A stretch of DNA of 64,000 nucleotides from Saprospiraceae bacterium (GTDB lineage: Bacteria > Bacteroidota > Bacteroidia > Chitinophagales > Saprospiraceae): assembly GCA_020627535.1 (NCBI GenBank), contig JAHDGU010000011.1, positions 62,001-126,000 of the forward strand, written 5' to 3'. Under the pieces are notes generated by a model. That model was not told the DNA's origin. It searched no databases and was given only the letters and a program-made list of their open reading frames with translations. The position numbers and the translations under genes are program-made. Of this stretch, positions 11,641 to 21,275 are shown one piece after another (position 1 is the stretch's first letter; every line of letters starts with the position of its first letter).

Positions 11641-12165
11641 TTAGGACGCTCTTTCTTCAAGAGCTTTGAGGAGACCAGAAATCGTCTGACCACCTGATTG
11701 AAGTTGTCCGAGTAGATTCTTGATTGGCGACTGAAGGAGTCCAATAACCTCCCCAAGCATTTCTTCCTTGGATTTCAAGGCAATCAATGCATCGAGATTT
11801 TCATCTCCAATGAACACGTCAGAATCAATGTATGCCGCTTTGAGTGCAGGAATCTCCTTCTTATCTCTAAACTCTTTGATGAGTTTGGCAGGCACATTAG
11901 CTGTTTCAGAAAACATCAATGTGGTCGGCCCTTTGAAGACGTCATAAAGAGGCTGATAGGAATCATTTTCTAGAGACTCCAGAGCCTTCTTTGCCAAAGT
12001 ATTTTTCACCACTTTGACTTCGACTCCTTTCTCGAAGCACATTCTTCGGAAATTGTTGATTTGCTCGACTGTTAGAGTGGAGCTATCTGCTAGATAAAAG
12101 AAGGAGGCATTTTCAAATTGCCCTTTCAATTCTTCTATCGCTACTGCTTTATCTGCTTTTGTCAT
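11641..12165 (-). CDS. rplJ: 50S ribosomal protein L10
   Basis: L10 anchors the L7/L12 stalk to 23S rRNA. Features seen: N-terminal KADKAVAIEELKGQFENASFFYLADSS-like opening, the KNTLAKKAL segment near residue 55-63 and a C-terminal helix (LLGQLQSGGQTISGLLKALEE) that binds L12 dimers. Length 174 is normal. It starts 10 bases after rplA and is followed by rplL, the usual autoregulated L10-L12 unit; no clear leader structure can be placed because the spacer is so short. Confidence 0.97.
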   Translation of the reverse strand: MTKADKAVAIEELKGQFENASFFYLADSSTLTVEQINNFRRMCFEKGVEVKVVKNTLAKKALESLENDSYQPLYDVFKGPTTLMFSETANVPAKLIKEFRDKKEIPALKAAYIDSDVFIGDENLDALIALKSKEEMLGEVIGLLQSPIKNLLGQLQSGGQTISGLLKALEERAS

Positions 12166-12175
12166 GGCTTGCGAT

Positions 12176-12862
12176 TTAGAATGATCTAGGATCTATTTTG
12201 ATACCTGGGCTCATAGTGCTGGCCACAGTTACAGATTTTACATACGTTCCTTTGGCTGAAGAAGGCTTCATCTTGAGAAGTGTCCCTACGAGCTCCTTGG
12301 CATTATCCGCCAATTTGTCTGGAGAGAAACTAACTCTGCCGATACTATTGTGAATGATTCCATACTTATCGACGCGGAAGGATACTTTACCGCCCTTGAC
12401 GTCACTTACAGCTTTTCCCACATCAAAAGTCACAGTACCTGTCTTAGGATTGGGCATGATACCTCTAGGGCCGAGAATACGTCCCAGTCGACCCACTTGA
12501 GCCATGACATTGGGCGTAGCAACGACTACATCGATATCAGTCCATCCGCCTTGTACTTTCTGCATCATGTCATCGAGTCCAACGAAGTCAGCTCCTGCAT
12601 CTTTGGCTTCCTGCTCTTTGTCAGGTGTACAAAAGACAAGTACTCTCTTGGTTTTACCCGTTCCGTGTGGAAGAGTCGTGGTTCCTCTTAGGGCCTGATC
12701 TGCCTTTTTGGGGTCCAGACCTAGATTGACGTGAATGTCAACTGAGGCGTCAAACTTTGCGGTGTTAACTTCTTTGACAAGTGCCATGGCTTCCTGAAGC
12801 GAATACTGCTTCGTACGGTCGACCTTTTCATTGACCTTTTGTCGTTTCTTGACTACTTTCAT
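12176..12862 (-). CDS. rplA: 50S ribosomal protein L1
   Basis: L1 forms the mobile E-site stalk of the ribosome. I place the start at the ATG at 12862 ([15 protein letters not shown]), giving 228 residues; the open frame extends 30 codons upstream into rplK but that extension has no L1 similarity and overlaps the preceding gene. Family motifs: [13 protein letters not shown], the [21 protein letters not shown] signature (about residues 122-142, longest conserved block), and [11 protein letters not shown]. It is in the standard rplK-rplA-rplJ-rplL order. Confidence 0.96.
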   Translation of the reverse strand: MKVVKKRQKVNEKVDRTKQYSLQEAMALVKEVNTAKFDASVDIHVNLGLDPKKADQALRGTTTLPHGTGKTKRVLVFCTPDKEQEAKDAGADFVGLDDMMQKVQGGWTDIDVVVATPNVMAQVGRLGRILGPRGIMPNPKTGTVTFDVGKAVSDVKGGKVSFRVDKYGIIHNSIGRVSFSPDKLADNAKELVGTLLKMKPSSAKGTYVKSVTVASTMSPGIKIDPRSF

Positions 12863-12930
12863 TATACTACTATTAAAGGTGCTAACGCGCAGCCTCAAGC
12901 TGCGCTCCCTGTGATAAAATACTATTTTGC

Positions 12931-13383
12931 TTAGGCCTCTGCTCCTTCCCAAGGTGCAGTACCTGAGACAGTAAGCCCCATGCTACGCGCTGTGCCAGCC
13001 ACCATCTTCATGCCAGACTCTACCGTGAATGCATTGAGATCTTGCATCTTGTTCTCTGCAATTGCTCTGATCTGATCCCAAGTGACACTACCGACTTTGT
13101 TTCGGTTGGACTCTGGAGAACCTTTCTTAAGTTTTGCGGCTTCCATCAGCTGTGCAGCTGCTGGAACGGTCTTGATGACAAAATCAAAACTCTTGTCCTT
13201 AAAGACAGAGATGACTACAGGCAAGAGCTGTCCTCTTTTGTCTTCTGTCTTCGCATTGAAGCGCTTACAGAATTCCATGATGTTGACACCTTTGGCACCA
13301 AGTGCTGGTCCCACCGGAGGTGCTGGATTGGCAGATCCTCCTCTTACTTGTAGCTTGATAAACGTTTCTACTTCCTTAGCCAT
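12931..13383 (-). CDS. rplK: 50S ribosomal protein L11
   Basis: L11 binds the GTPase-associated region of 23S rRNA. The 150-residue protein has the N-terminal [20 protein letters not shown] block containing the Pro-rich thiostrepton-interface segment, and a C-terminal RNA-binding domain ([21 protein letters not shown]). It follows nusG by 30 bases. Length and motifs are standard, with a slightly extended C-terminus ending in EGAEA. Confidence 0.97.
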   Translation of the reverse strand: MAKEVETFIKLQVRGGSANPAPPVGPALGAKGVNIMEFCKRFNAKTEDKRGQLLPVVISVFKDKSFDFVIKTVPAAAQLMEAAKLKKGSPESNRNKVGSVTWDQIRAIAENKMQDLNAFTVESGMKMVAGTARSMGLTVSGTAPWEGAEA

Positions 13384-13413
13384 AGTCGACTTATTTATAA
13401 AACGCTAGAGTAA

Positions 13414-13962
13414 CTAGCTGATTTTTTCTACCTGTATAAAGTTGAGCTCCACCTCTGTGCCTCGACCAAAGATCTTGACAATGACTTTGAGCTTTTTCTT
13501 TTCATCATTGACTTCCTGAATGTCCCCAACAAAATCAGAGAACGGTCCATCAATAATTTTGATACTCTCTCCTACGATGTATGGTTCGATGAGCTCTTCG
13601 CTCGCTGTCTCAGATTCATCGACCTTACCGAGCATCCGATTCGCCTCACTCGGCTGCATAGGAATCGGATTGTTCTTACCTAAAAAGTGTATCACATTTG
13701 GCACATTGGCAATTGCCTGCACCATCTCACCTGAGAACTTTGATGGAACTGCTTCTATCAAAATGTATCCTGGCAAGATATTTCTTTCGAGTATGACCTT
13801 CTTACCTCCTCTAATCTTGTAGACTTTCTCGGTAGGTACCAATACTTGTGTCACATAATCAGACCAGCCAGATCTCGAAATTTCCAATTCAATTCTTTCT
13901 TTGATCTTGCGCTCTTTACCGCTGATCACCCGCAGACTATACCATCTCTTCTCGTCTGACAT
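13414..13962 (-). CDS. nusG: Transcription termination/antitermination protein NusG
   Basis: NusG binds RNA polymerase and links it to ribosomes and Rho. The NGN domain starts at KRWYSLRVISGKERKIKERIE-type sequence (residues 5-25) with the polymerase-contacting NILPGYILIE (about 60-69); the KOW motif is at about 128-150 (VGESIKIIDGPFSDFVGDIQ). At 182 residues it is the normal size. The ATG at 13962 lies 3 bases after the secE stop, so the two genes are translationally close, as is usual. Confidence 0.96.
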   Translation of the reverse strand: MSDEKRWYSLRVISGKERKIKERIELEISRSGWSDYVTQVLVPTEKVYKIRGGKKVILERNILPGYILIEAVPSKFSGEMVQAIANVPNVIHFLGKNNPIPMQPSEANRMLGKVDESETASEELIEPYIVGESIKIIDGPFSDFVGDIQEVNDEKKKLKVIVKIFGRGTEVELNFIQVEKIS

Positions 13963-13965
13963 CTT

Positions 13966-14166
13966 CTATCCTTCTGCGGTAGCAGGATAAATGACATCTA
14001 GGAAGTTGCTAGATGCTATATCCATAATGAATACTAACAAGGTGATAATGATCGAAGCAATAATCACAATTGTGGAATTGCTGATGAGATCTGACCAACT
14101 TGGCCAAGTCACCTTATTGATGAGTTCGTTGTAACTCTCTTTGATGTATAGTATTAAACCATCCAT
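13966..14166 (-). CDS. secE: Preprotein translocase subunit SecE
   Basis: SecE clamps SecY in the SecYEG protein-export channel. This short 66-residue form has an amphipathic N-terminal helix (SYNELINKVTWPSWSDLISN, carrying the conserved KVTWPS motif) followed by one membrane helix (about residues 32-54). The KVTWPS motif and position directly before nusG make the assignment secure despite its size. It follows tRNA-Trp by 40 bases. Confidence 0.95.
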   Translation of the reverse strand: MDGLILYIKESYNELINKVTWPSWSDLISNSTIVIIASIIITLLVFIMDIASSNFLDVIYPATAEG

Positions 14167-14206
14167 TTTCCTTCATATCGAGGCCAGTAAACCTCTTCTT
14201 TGATTG

Positions 14207-14279
14207 CAGGGGAGACAGGAATCGAACCCGCAGCCTACGGTTTTGGAGACCGTCGCTCTACCAATTGAGCTACTCCCCT
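14207..14279 (-). tRNA. tRNA-Trp (anticodon CCA)
   Basis: Read on the minus strand: acceptor AGGGGAG pairs with CTCCCCT, D-arm GCTC...GAGC, anticodon loop CTCCAAA giving CCA, T-arm GCGGGTTCGATTCCTGT-like. The discriminator base is G and no CCA is encoded. It lies between tuf and secE, the conserved position in Bacteroidota and E. coli alike. Confidence 0.95.
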
Positions 14280-14282
14280 TTG

Positions 14283-14328
14283 TTTTAAAAATGATTCCGA
14301 AGGCCTTTGCAGACCTCCGGATTCATTT
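14283..14328 (-). terminator. Terminator-like hairpin after tuf
   Basis: On the minus strand AAATGAATCCGGAGG pairs with CCTTCGGAATCATTT (13 of 15 pairs), followed by TTTTTAAAAC. A second hairpin (GGTCAAG-type arms at 14370-14380 and 14392-14401) lies just after the tuf stop. They probably limit readthrough from the very highly expressed tuf into tRNA-Trp/secE. Confidence 0.6.
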
Positions 14329-14408
14329 CTTAATAAACGTTCGGCAAAGAACTTTTCCTTAGCTCCTTTCAGCCTTGACCGGCCTCAGCTAGGTCAAGCT
14401 GCACTTGT

Positions 14409-15605
14409 TTATTTTATAATCTCAGTAACCTGTCCTGCACCTACAGTACGGCCACCTTCACGGATTGCAAATCGAAGACCTTTCTCCATCGCAATCGCAT
14501 TGATCAATTTCACATTTAGTGATACATTATCACCAGGCATTACCATTTCTACACCATCTGGAAGTGTAACATCACCAGTTACGTCAGTGGTACGGAAATA
14601 GAACTGTGGACGGTATCCGTTGAAGAATGGTGTGTGACGACCACCTTCATCCTTACCTAGAACATAGACCTCACACTTAAACTCTGTATGTGGCTTTACT
14701 GAACCAGGAGCGCAGATGACCATACCTCTTTTGATATCGTCTTTGTCAATACCTCTGAGAAGAAGACCGGCGTTGTCACCAGCTTCGCCTCTTGTCAAGA
14801 TCTTACGGAACATCTCTACACCAGTGATGGTAGAAGTCAATGGCTTCTCACCTTCTTTCATGAGACCGACGATCTCTACTGGGTTACCAGTATTGATAAC
14901 TCCCCTCTCAATACGTCCAGTCGCTACGGTACCACGACCTGTGATAGAGAATACATCCTCTACTGGCATCAAGAAGTCTTTGTCTACGTCTCTTACTGGC
15001 TCAGGAATGTCAGCATCAACAGCTGCCATGAGCTCTCTGATCTTGTCTTGTGCACCTGCATCACCTTCAAGAGCTTTGAGGGCAGATCCTTGGATGACAG
15101 AGGCATTGTCTCCATCAAACTGGTACTGATCAAGCAGCTCTCTTACTTCCATCTCAACAAGCTCAAGCATCTCTTCGTCATCGACGAGATCTACTTTGTT
15201 CATGAAGACAACAATTTGAGGAACACCTACTTGTCTCGCAAGAAGGATGTGCTCACGTGTCTGCTTCATTGGTCCGTCTGTAGCAGCTACTACGAGGATA
15301 GCACCATCCATCTGAGCAGCACCTGTAATCATGTTCTTGACATAATCTGCGTGACCAGGACAGTCTACGTGTGCGTAGTGTCTTTTTTCAGTTTCGTACT
15401 CGACGTGAGCAGTGTTAATCGTAATACCCCTTTCTTTTTCTTCTGGAGCACCATCGATAGAGTCGTAGTCAGCTTTCTCAGCTAGACCATCCTCTGACAA
15501 CACGTAAGTGATTGCCGCTGTCAATGTCGTCTTACCGTGGTCAACGTGACCGATAGTACCGACGTTGACGTGGGGTTTGGTTCTTTCGAAAGTTTCCTTT
15601 GCCAT
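14409..15605 (-). CDS. tuf: Elongation factor Tu
   Basis: EF-Tu delivers aminoacyl-tRNA to the ribosome. At 398 residues it shows the P-loop GHVDHGKTT (about 18-26), [18 protein letters not shown] and the switch I region [11 protein letters not shown]. Domains 2 and 3 are complete ([30 protein letters not shown]). It sits directly after the four-tRNA cluster, the same arrangement as E. coli thrU-tyrU-glyT-thrT-tufB, implying one transcript for tRNAs and tuf. Only one copy is seen in the window. Confidence 0.98.
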   Translation of the reverse strand: MAKETFERTKPHVNVGTIGHVDHGKTTLTAAITYVLSEDGLAEKADYDSIDGAPEEKERGITINTAHVEYETEKRHYAHVDCPGHADYVKNMITGAAQMDGAILVVAATDGPMKQTREHILLARQVGVPQIVVFMNKVDLVDDEEMLELVEMEVRELLDQYQFDGDNASVIQGSALKALEGDAGAQDKIRELMAAVDADIPEPVRDVDKDFLMPVEDVFSITGRGTVATGRIERGVINTGNPVEIVGLMKEGEKPLTSTITGVEMFRKILTRGEAGDNAGLLLRGIDKDDIKRGMVICAPGSVKPHTEFKCEVYVLGKDEGGRHTPFFNGYRPQFYFRTTDVTGDVTLPDGVEMVMPGDNVSLNVKLINAIAMEKGLRFAIREGGRTVGAGQVTEIIK

Positions 15606-15659
15606 TGTAATTTGTTATAAATGTTTATTAAGTAAGGTCAAATTTGCTATCCTAATTTG

Positions 15660-15731
<72 letters not shown>

Positions 15732-15818
15732 AGATTTGGCGAGTCTAATCCTTGATAGATAGATAGGCAAGTCTTCCAAGACTATCTGATCGATCAACTC
15801 ATGATCCCAATATCATAG

Positions 15819-15891
15819 AGCGGAAGACGAGACTCGAACCCGCGACCCTCAGCTTGGAAGGCTGATGCTCTACCAACTGAGCTACTTCCGC
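15819..15891 (-). tRNA. tRNA-Gly (anticodon TCC)
   Basis: Minus strand acceptor GCGGAAG/CTTCCGC, D-arm GCTCAGTTGGTAGAGC, anticodon stem TCAGC/GCTGA with loop CTTCCAA giving TCC, T-loop GTTCGAGT. Third tRNA of the Thr-Tyr-Gly-Thr cluster. Confidence 0.95.
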
Positions 15892-16047
15892 AAAATGTGT
15901 GAGTGCCAGTGTGGAAATTATGCAAACCTCGAAGGCCACAGCATGTTCCACCTACACTCTCGTTTACTTTTCAAAGTTTCGGAATGACACTTCAGTCAGT
16001 CCAATATTTACTGAGCGCCGTATAGAATACTTGCCGCTCTAGCGATG

Positions 16048-16129
16048 TGGGGGTGATAGGATTCGAACCTATTCAGTCGAAACACCAGATTTACAGTCTG
16101 GCCCGGCTCTCCAACTCCGGCGCACCCCC
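16048..16129 (-). tRNA. tRNA-Tyr (anticodon GTA)
   Basis: Minus strand acceptor GGGGGTG/CACCCCC, anticodon loop CTGTAAA giving GTA, and the long variable arm expected for bacterial tRNA-Tyr (82 bases in total). Discriminator A. Confidence 0.95.
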
Positions 16130-16188
16130 AAGTCTTGTGTGAGCACTCCTCTCCACTCTCGTGTCCGAGGCACTTACACAAAACTTCG

Positions 16189-16262
16189 AGCCAGTGGAGG
16201 GATTCGAACCCCCGACCCGCTGATTACAAATCAGCTGCTCTGGCCAACTGAGCTACACTGGC
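16189..16262 (-). tRNA. tRNA-Thr (anticodon TGT)
   Basis: Minus strand acceptor GCCAGTG/CACTGGC, anticodon stem GCTGA/TCAGC with loop TTTGTAA giving TGT, T-loop GTTCGAAT. It is the first gene of the tRNA-tuf-secE-nusG-rpl-rpo transcript. Confidence 0.95.
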
Positions 16263-16394
16263 AAAATGAACGTCAAAAACTGATCTTCTCTGATTGTGAG
16301 TGAAGTACAGCAAATGCTATCTTAACACCTCATTATCAAGGAGTTTTACTCTTGACGCTATGTCAAATGAACTTTGCTCTTTTCAAAGCGAATG

Positions 16395-16402
16395 CAAAAA
16401 TA
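16395..16402 (-). promoter_or_regulatory. Candidate -7 promoter element for the tRNA-tuf operon
   Basis: The minus strand reads TATTTTTG, an exact match to the Bacteroidota -7 consensus TAnnTTTG, about 130 bases upstream of the first tRNA. A clear -33 TTG at the ideal spacing was not found. The 211-base region between this tRNA and the recombinase gene holds no other coding sequence. Confidence 0.4.
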
Positions 16403-16473
16403 GAACTTTTCCCTTCAATTTTAAGGGGTACAGCCATTTTTACAACACTTTTTTTTCTCCCTCGAAGTCCTTG

Positions 16474-17361
16474 CTAGTCAGCATGTGGGTGGGCCTGCTC
16501 ATAAGCAGATCGCAGCTTGTCGAGCGAGTTGTGCGTATAGATCTGCGTGGCACTCAGATTGGCATGACCAAGCAGTTCCTTAATCGCATGCAATTCTGCC
16601 CCAGTCTCACTCAGATGTGTAGCAAAACTATGGCGTAAAACGTGCGGACTCAATTTCTCGGCAGCACAATACTGCTCAAGTACTTTCCTCACTCTCGTGT
16701 AGACAAACCGCGGCGAGGCTATTTGCCCATTGTTATTGAGAATCAAGGCTAGCTGCAGCTCACCAAACTCAGCTTCGCAAGCAGCAAGATATGCATCTAT
16801 CATACTCGCTAGTCCGTCTGATATCGGCAAGATCCTTTCCTTACCTCCTTTTCCCATGACTCTGATCTTCCTTTGACCTAAGTCTACATCGCTTCGCTTA
16901 AGCCCAAGCAGCTCTGCCCTTCTCATCCCTGTATGATACAAAAGACTAATGATCACGGCATCTCGTCGCTTAGTCCAATCGGTCAAGTCCTCAAAACTCT
17001 CAAACATGGCAGACACATGATCCTTGCGCAGCGAGACCGGATGTCTCTTGGCGATTCGTGGAGCTTTGATCCCACGTGCTGGATTTTGCTCAACGAGCGA
17101 GCGTCTTTGCAAATACTTGTAGTAGCTACGAAGACTGCTGAGCTTCCGACCGACCGATCTAGGACTGACATCTTGCTTCATAAGCTGAACGATCCATGAC
17201 CTGATATGAATAGTCTGCACTTTTTCCCATTCAGAAAATTCATATTGCAGCTCACAGTAGTCCTGAAAAGCTCGCAAATCAGTCAAGTAGGCCTTAACAG
17301 TATGTGGGCTGTAGCGCTTTTCTAGCGACAAGAACTTCTCAAATCGATCAAGCAATGTCAT
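16474..17361 (-). CDS. xerC: Tyrosine recombinase, XerC/XerD family
   Basis: Site-specific tyrosine recombinases of this family resolve chromosome dimers at dif. The N-terminal SAM-like core-binding domain is at about residues 1-90 (FEKFLSLEKRYSPHTVKAY), and the catalytic residues are visible: Arg in TGMRRAELLGL, Lys in GKGGKERILPI, HxxR in LSPHVLRHSFATHL, His in LLGHANLSATQIY and the Tyr nucleophile in that last motif. I choose ATG 17361 (MTLLDRFEKFL, 295 residues) because it overlaps the upstream gene's stop as ATGA; the open frame extends further but without similarity. Chromosomal context next to the tuf operon is that of a housekeeping Xer protein rather than an integrase. Confidence 0.92.
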   Translation of the reverse strand: MTLLDRFEKFLSLEKRYSPHTVKAYLTDLRAFQDYCELQYEFSEWEKVQTIHIRSWIVQLMKQDVSPRSVGRKLSSLRSYYKYLQRRSLVEQNPARGIKAPRIAKRHPVSLRKDHVSAMFESFEDLTDWTKRRDAVIISLLYHTGMRRAELLGLKRSDVDLGQRKIRVMGKGGKERILPISDGLASMIDAYLAACEAEFGELQLALILNNNGQIASPRFVYTRVRKVLEQYCAAEKLSPHVLRHSFATHLSETGAELHAIKELLGHANLSATQIYTHNSLDKLRSAYEQAHPHAD

Positions 17362-17927
17362 ACGATCAGATGATGCTTCAAAAACAACGCCAATCCCTCC
17401 GGCAGTACAAGACTGCGAATAAGTTCTTTGTGACGGCGCCACACAGGAGCTACACTCTGATAAGACCAGTATTTCGCTCGATTCTGTTTCGGATCTGAGC
17501 CAAATCTGTGGCTAAACCAATCATTTTCACAGCTGAGGATAATATCTCTAGGAGCTAGACTTCCGTCAAATGGATTTTTCCATGGGTTGATGATCAACAT
17601 TTGCACGTCAGTGCCCTGAGTGCGCCAATACTCCGCCATACCTATTGCCAAATCACTGCCCATACTATGAGCAACCATGAGTACTTGACTCCCTGACAAA
17701 TTGATCTCTGCGGCCAAATCTCTCCCTCTCTGCATACGTATAGACACTGAGGAATACGGTGCTATTGTCTCGTCCAAAAAGCTATGGCGACAGCTGACAG
17801 ATTTCTTGAGTAATAGCCTCAGCAATGCACTGGTCGTATACATCTCACCATGGGCCTCGGTAAGTTCCCAATAAGGCATGCCACCGCGCGGGGAACCAAA
17901 GCCAAGGTAGCCATGGCAGAAGATCAT
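17358..17927 (-). CDS. Small alpha/beta hydrolase
   Basis: A 189-residue cytosolic protein that opens with MIFCHGYLGFGSPRGG, the HG oxyanion motif of alpha/beta hydrolases, and has a nucleophile elbow AHSMG at about residues 87-91. The later part contains a plausible acid (ENDWFSHRFG region) and a His near the C-terminus (KHHLIV or RRHKELI). It resembles the short YqiA/RBBP9-like esterases in size, but the substrate is unknown. Its stop overlaps the xerC start by 4 bases (ATGA), so the two are translationally coupled. It is divergent from the large FG-GAP gene with only 36 bases between them. Confidence 0.7.
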   Translation of the reverse strand: MIFCHGYLGFGSPRGGMPYWELTEAHGEMYTTSALLRLLLKKSVSCRHSFLDETIAPYSSVSIRMQRGRDLAAEINLSGSQVLMVAHSMGSDLAIGMAEYWRTQGTDVQMLIINPWKNPFDGSLAPRDIILSCENDWFSHRFGSDPKQNRAKYWSYQSVAPVWRRHKELIRSLVLPEGLALFLKHHLIV

Positions 17928-17963
17928 GTGAGTCGATGCCTGAGTTGAAGTAATTTTGATGTC

Positions 17964-20900
17964 ATGAAGATAGTCTGGCTCAGCCTACTCAGCTGTGTGA
18001 TCATATCGATTAGTAGCTCATGCACCTCCAAGACTAGTGCAGGCAAAGAATCATGGAGCTTTGATGCGGTCAGTGTCAGGCATAGTGGCATCACCTTCCA
18101 GAATCAGATCAAAGAAGATGTTGGCACGAAGCATAATTTGCTAGACTTTGACTACTTCTATAACGGTGCTGGCGTGGGAGTCGCAGACTTCGACGGTGAT
18201 GGACTAGAGGATGTCATATTCACTGCCAATCAAGTCGATAACCGCATCTATCGTAATCTGGGCGACCTCAAATTTCAAGATGTCACCGAGCAGTCAGGTC
18301 TCAACTCTGCCAAATACTGGAGCAATGGCGTCACCATCGTTGATATCAATGAGGATGAGCTCCCAGACATCTATATCTCCCAGGGTGGACCTCATGAGCC
18401 AGCACAGCGTAAAAATCTCTTGTACATCAATCAAGGCGACTTCCGCTTCATAGAGTCAGCTGAAGCCTATGGTCTTGCGGATGAGGGCATCAGCACCCAG
18501 AGTGTATTCTTTGATGCTGACGGTGATGGTGACCTTGACTGCTTCGTGCTCAATGAAAGTGAGATCTATGGATATGATATACTGCCCTACTATCGCCGAC
18601 TGCTGACCGATGAGCAAAGCATGTGGGCCAATAGCAGTCATTTTTATATCAATGAAGATGGGCGCTTTCGCGAAAACACAAAGGGCGCTGGCCTTCTTAG
18701 CCCCTCATTTGGGCTTGGTGTCAGTGTAGCAGATCTCAATGAAGACGGACACCTTGATCTATACCAGGCCAATGACTACTATGTACCTGATGCCATTTGG
18801 ATCAACCAAGGCAACGGCAGCTTCAAGGATGAAACCAAGCGCAGATCACGACAAACTTCATTTTTTGGCATGGGAGTAGACATCGCAGATGTCAATGGAG
18901 ATGGGAAAGAGGACATTTTCGTGCTGGACATGGCGGCCGCTGATCACATTCGATCCAAAACGCTGATGGCTTCAATGAATGTATCCGCTTTTCGCTTTAT
19001 GGTGGAAGACATGCAATTGCCACACCAATATATGTTCAACAGCCTCCAACTGGCCAATGGCCCCGGACAGTATGACAATGTGGCTCATCTCGCTGGCCTG
19101 GCAAAGACTGACTGGAGCTGGGCTGGACTGATCCAAGACTATGATCTCGATGGCAGACCTGACATCTATGTGACCAATGGATACCGCAAGTACGCCCTCG
19201 ACAACGACTTTAAGACCAAGGTCCTCCAGACCAAGGAGAGATATAATGGTCGTGTACCTCAGGAAGTGAAAGAAAAGCTCTACGACGAGATCCCAGAAGA
19301 GCCACTCAGCAATATCATGTATCGCCAGGTCGAGCCCTTGAGCTTTCGAGATGTCACAGCGGAGCTCGACATGGATGCGCCGAGCTATTCCAACGGAGCC
19401 GCCTATGCAGATCTTGACCTTGACGGAGATCTCGATCTGATCGTGAATAATTTAGATGGTGTTGCTCAAGTCTGGGAAAATCGTGCTGATCAACTTGACC
19501 ACAGATATCTCAGCATCAAAGGGCTCGAAGAATATGATGCTGTGACAATCTACTATGACTCTGATCAGCAACGAAAGATACTTCGGCGAACTACTGGATA
19601 TCGCAGCTGTATGTCTAGCATCTTGCACTTTGGACTCGGTCAAGTGAAAAGTGTAGACAGCGTCATCATTCAAAGTCAAAGCGGAGAACTGCGTATCATC
19701 AAAAATGTAGAAACCAATCAGCTATTAGACGCAAGTCTTGCTCAGACAAGGGTCAATGGCTCTACCGACGTCTATGATGCCGATCTGCTCACGCAAGTCA
19801 GCCTTGCTCAAGTCAAGTTGTATTTTAAGCACCTCGAGAATGACTTCGACGATTTGGCAACGGAAATTCTACTACCCTATCAACAGAGTCGCAGAGGACC
19901 CTGTATTGTCATAGCAGACGTCAATGGAGATGGTAGGGATGACGTATTCTTCGGTAGCTCCTTTGGCCACTCTCCTCGACTCTATTTCCAAACCGCTGAA
20001 GGATTTTCGGAAGCCGATGGAGCGTCAGATCTTCTCAGCGCTGAGAGAGAAGAAGCCGATGTATGCTTTTTTGATCTGGATGGTGATGCTGATCTAGATG
20101 CTTATGTGGCGGCAGGTGGCAATGCCTACCCAGCAGGATCCGATCGCTATCGCAATCGACTCTTGATCAATGACGGATCTGGTAAATACCACGAAAGTGA
20201 TAGACATGAAGAGTCGACAGCTCTCAGTAGCTCCAAAACAATAGCACTTGACTTTGATGGTGATAATGATAATGATCTGATCGTCCTTGAGCGTCATGCT
20301 GGGCAGTCCTATCCTCTCGGTGGGCGCGTGAGGCTTTTGTTGAATGATGACGGAATCCTCTCAGATGACTCGCACAATCATCCTGCGCTTCAAGAACTTG
20401 CAGGACTATGGAATGATCTGCTATTGACCGATATGACTGGAGATGGAATATCAGAAATCATCATCGTAGGAGAGTGGCAAGCCCCTGTAGTCTTAGAGAT
20501 CAGCGACGGAGCATTTGCGCGAAAGCGCCTACCTGAGCTGGATGAACTCAGTGGCTGGTGGTTCCATGTGGGTGAGACAGACTTCAATCAAGATGGTCAG
20601 CCAGACTATGTGCTGGGCAATCTAGGGGGAAATAGCAAGTACAAGGCCTCTGAAAAGAAGCCATTGAAAATATTTGCCGATGACTTTGACCAGACGGGCT
20701 CACTTGACATCGTATTGAGTCAAGCCTACAAGGACGATTATGTCCCCTTTCGAGGCAAAGAGTGCAGCAGTGAGCAGATGCCTATGATTGACGAGAAGTT
20801 TCCAGCATACAAGGCATTTGCTGCCGCGACGATAGAGGATGTCTACGGTGATGATGTGCATCAAAAACTGGCGGGTGAAGCGAAGGATTTTCGAAGTAAA

Positions 20901-21275
20901 ATCCTACTGAGCACGAATGACGGAAGCTATGATCTACGCGATTTACCCGTAGCGGCACAGACACATCCTATCCTGGATGCGCTATGTCTGGATCTCGACG
21001 GCGATGGCATCGAAGATCTGATGGTAGGTGGCAATATCTACGAGACTGAGCCAGAGACGCCGAGACTGGATGCTCAGCAGAGGAGTGTATTCCTGTCTGA
21101 TGGGAATGGCGGCTTTAAGACCAAGAATCAGACGGGATTTGTTCTGGATGACAACGTCAAGTCTCTCCAGAGCGTCTATCATCATGGAAGGGACGAGCAG
21201 CTTATCTTAGTAGGACGGAATGATGGCCTGATCAAACTTTTCACTACACGGAAACAAGATACCAATGAAAACTAG
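17964..21275 (+). CDS. Large FG-GAP/VCBS repeat lipoprotein with ASPIC/UnbV domain
   Basis: This 1103-residue surface protein starts with a lipoprotein signal (hydrophobic stretch then SISSSC). It carries about a dozen Ca-binding loops of the DxDGDGxxD type, for example DFDGDGLED, DADGDGDLD, DLNEDGHLD, DVNGDGKED, DLDLDGDLD, DVNGDGRDD and DLDGDGIED, which form FG-GAP/VCBS beta-propeller blades. An ASPIC/UnbV segment (about residues 520-595, with YRSCMSSILHFGLG) separates two propellers. Proteins of this type are common in Saprospiria and Cytophagia and often accompany SusC/SusD systems; the actual ligand is unknown. It overlaps the next gene by 11 bases. A copy of the dispersed hairpin motif lies at 18663 and another at 20513. 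Confidence 0.88.
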   Translation: MKIVWLSLLSCVIISISSSCTSKTSAGKESWSFDAVSVRHSGITFQNQIKEDVGTKHNLLDFDYFYNGAGVGVADFDGDGLEDVIFTANQVDNRIYRNLGDLKFQDVTEQSGLNSAKYWSNGVTIVDINEDELPDIYISQGGPHEPAQRKNLLYINQGDFRFIESAEAYGLADEGISTQSVFFDADGDGDLDCFVLNESEIYGYDILPYYRRLLTDEQSMWANSSHFYINEDGRFRENTKGAGLLSPSFGLGVSVADLNEDGHLDLYQANDYYVPDAIWINQGNGSFKDETKRRSRQTSFFGMGVDIADVNGDGKEDIFVLDMAAADHIRSKTLMASMNVSAFRFMVEDMQLPHQYMFNSLQLANGPGQYDNVAHLAGLAKTDWSWAGLIQDYDLDGRPDIYVTNGYRKYALDNDFKTKVLQTKERYNGRVPQEVKEKLYDEIPEEPLSNIMYRQVEPLSFRDVTAELDMDAPSYSNGAAYADLDLDGDLDLIVNNLDGVAQVWENRADQLDHRYLSIKGLEEYDAVTIYYDSDQQRKILRRTTGYRSCMSSILHFGLGQVKSVDSVIIQSQSGELRIIKNVETNQLLDASLAQTRVNGSTDVYDADLLTQVSLAQVKLYFKHLENDFDDLATEILLPYQQSRRGPCIVIADVNGDGRDDVFFGSSFGHSPRLYFQTAEGFSEADGASDLLSAEREEADVCFFDLDGDADLDAYVAAGGNAYPAGSDRYRNRLLINDGSGKYHESDRHEESTALSSSKTIALDFDGDNDNDLIVLERHAGQSYPLGGRVRLLLNDDGILSDDSHNHPALQELAGLWNDLLLTDMTGDGISEIIIVGEWQAPVVLEISDGAFARKRLPELDELSGWWFHVGETDFNQDGQPDYVLGNLGGNSKYKASEKKPLKIFADDFDQTGSLDIVLSQAYKDDYVPFRGKECSSEQMPMIDEKFPAYKAFAAATIEDVYGDDVHQKLAGEAKDFRSKILLSTNDGSYDLRDLPVAAQTHPILDALCLDLDGDGIEDLMVGGNIYETEPETPRLDAQQRSVFLSDGNGGFKTKNQTGFVLDDNVKSLQSVYHHGRDEQLILVGRNDGLIKLFTTRKQDTNEN

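Noticed and set aside
16263-16473. Possible hpf (ribosome hibernation factor) gene between tRNA-Thr and xerC
   Set aside because: Expected there in some relatives, but this 211-base stretch has no open frame of sufficient length or similarity on either strand.
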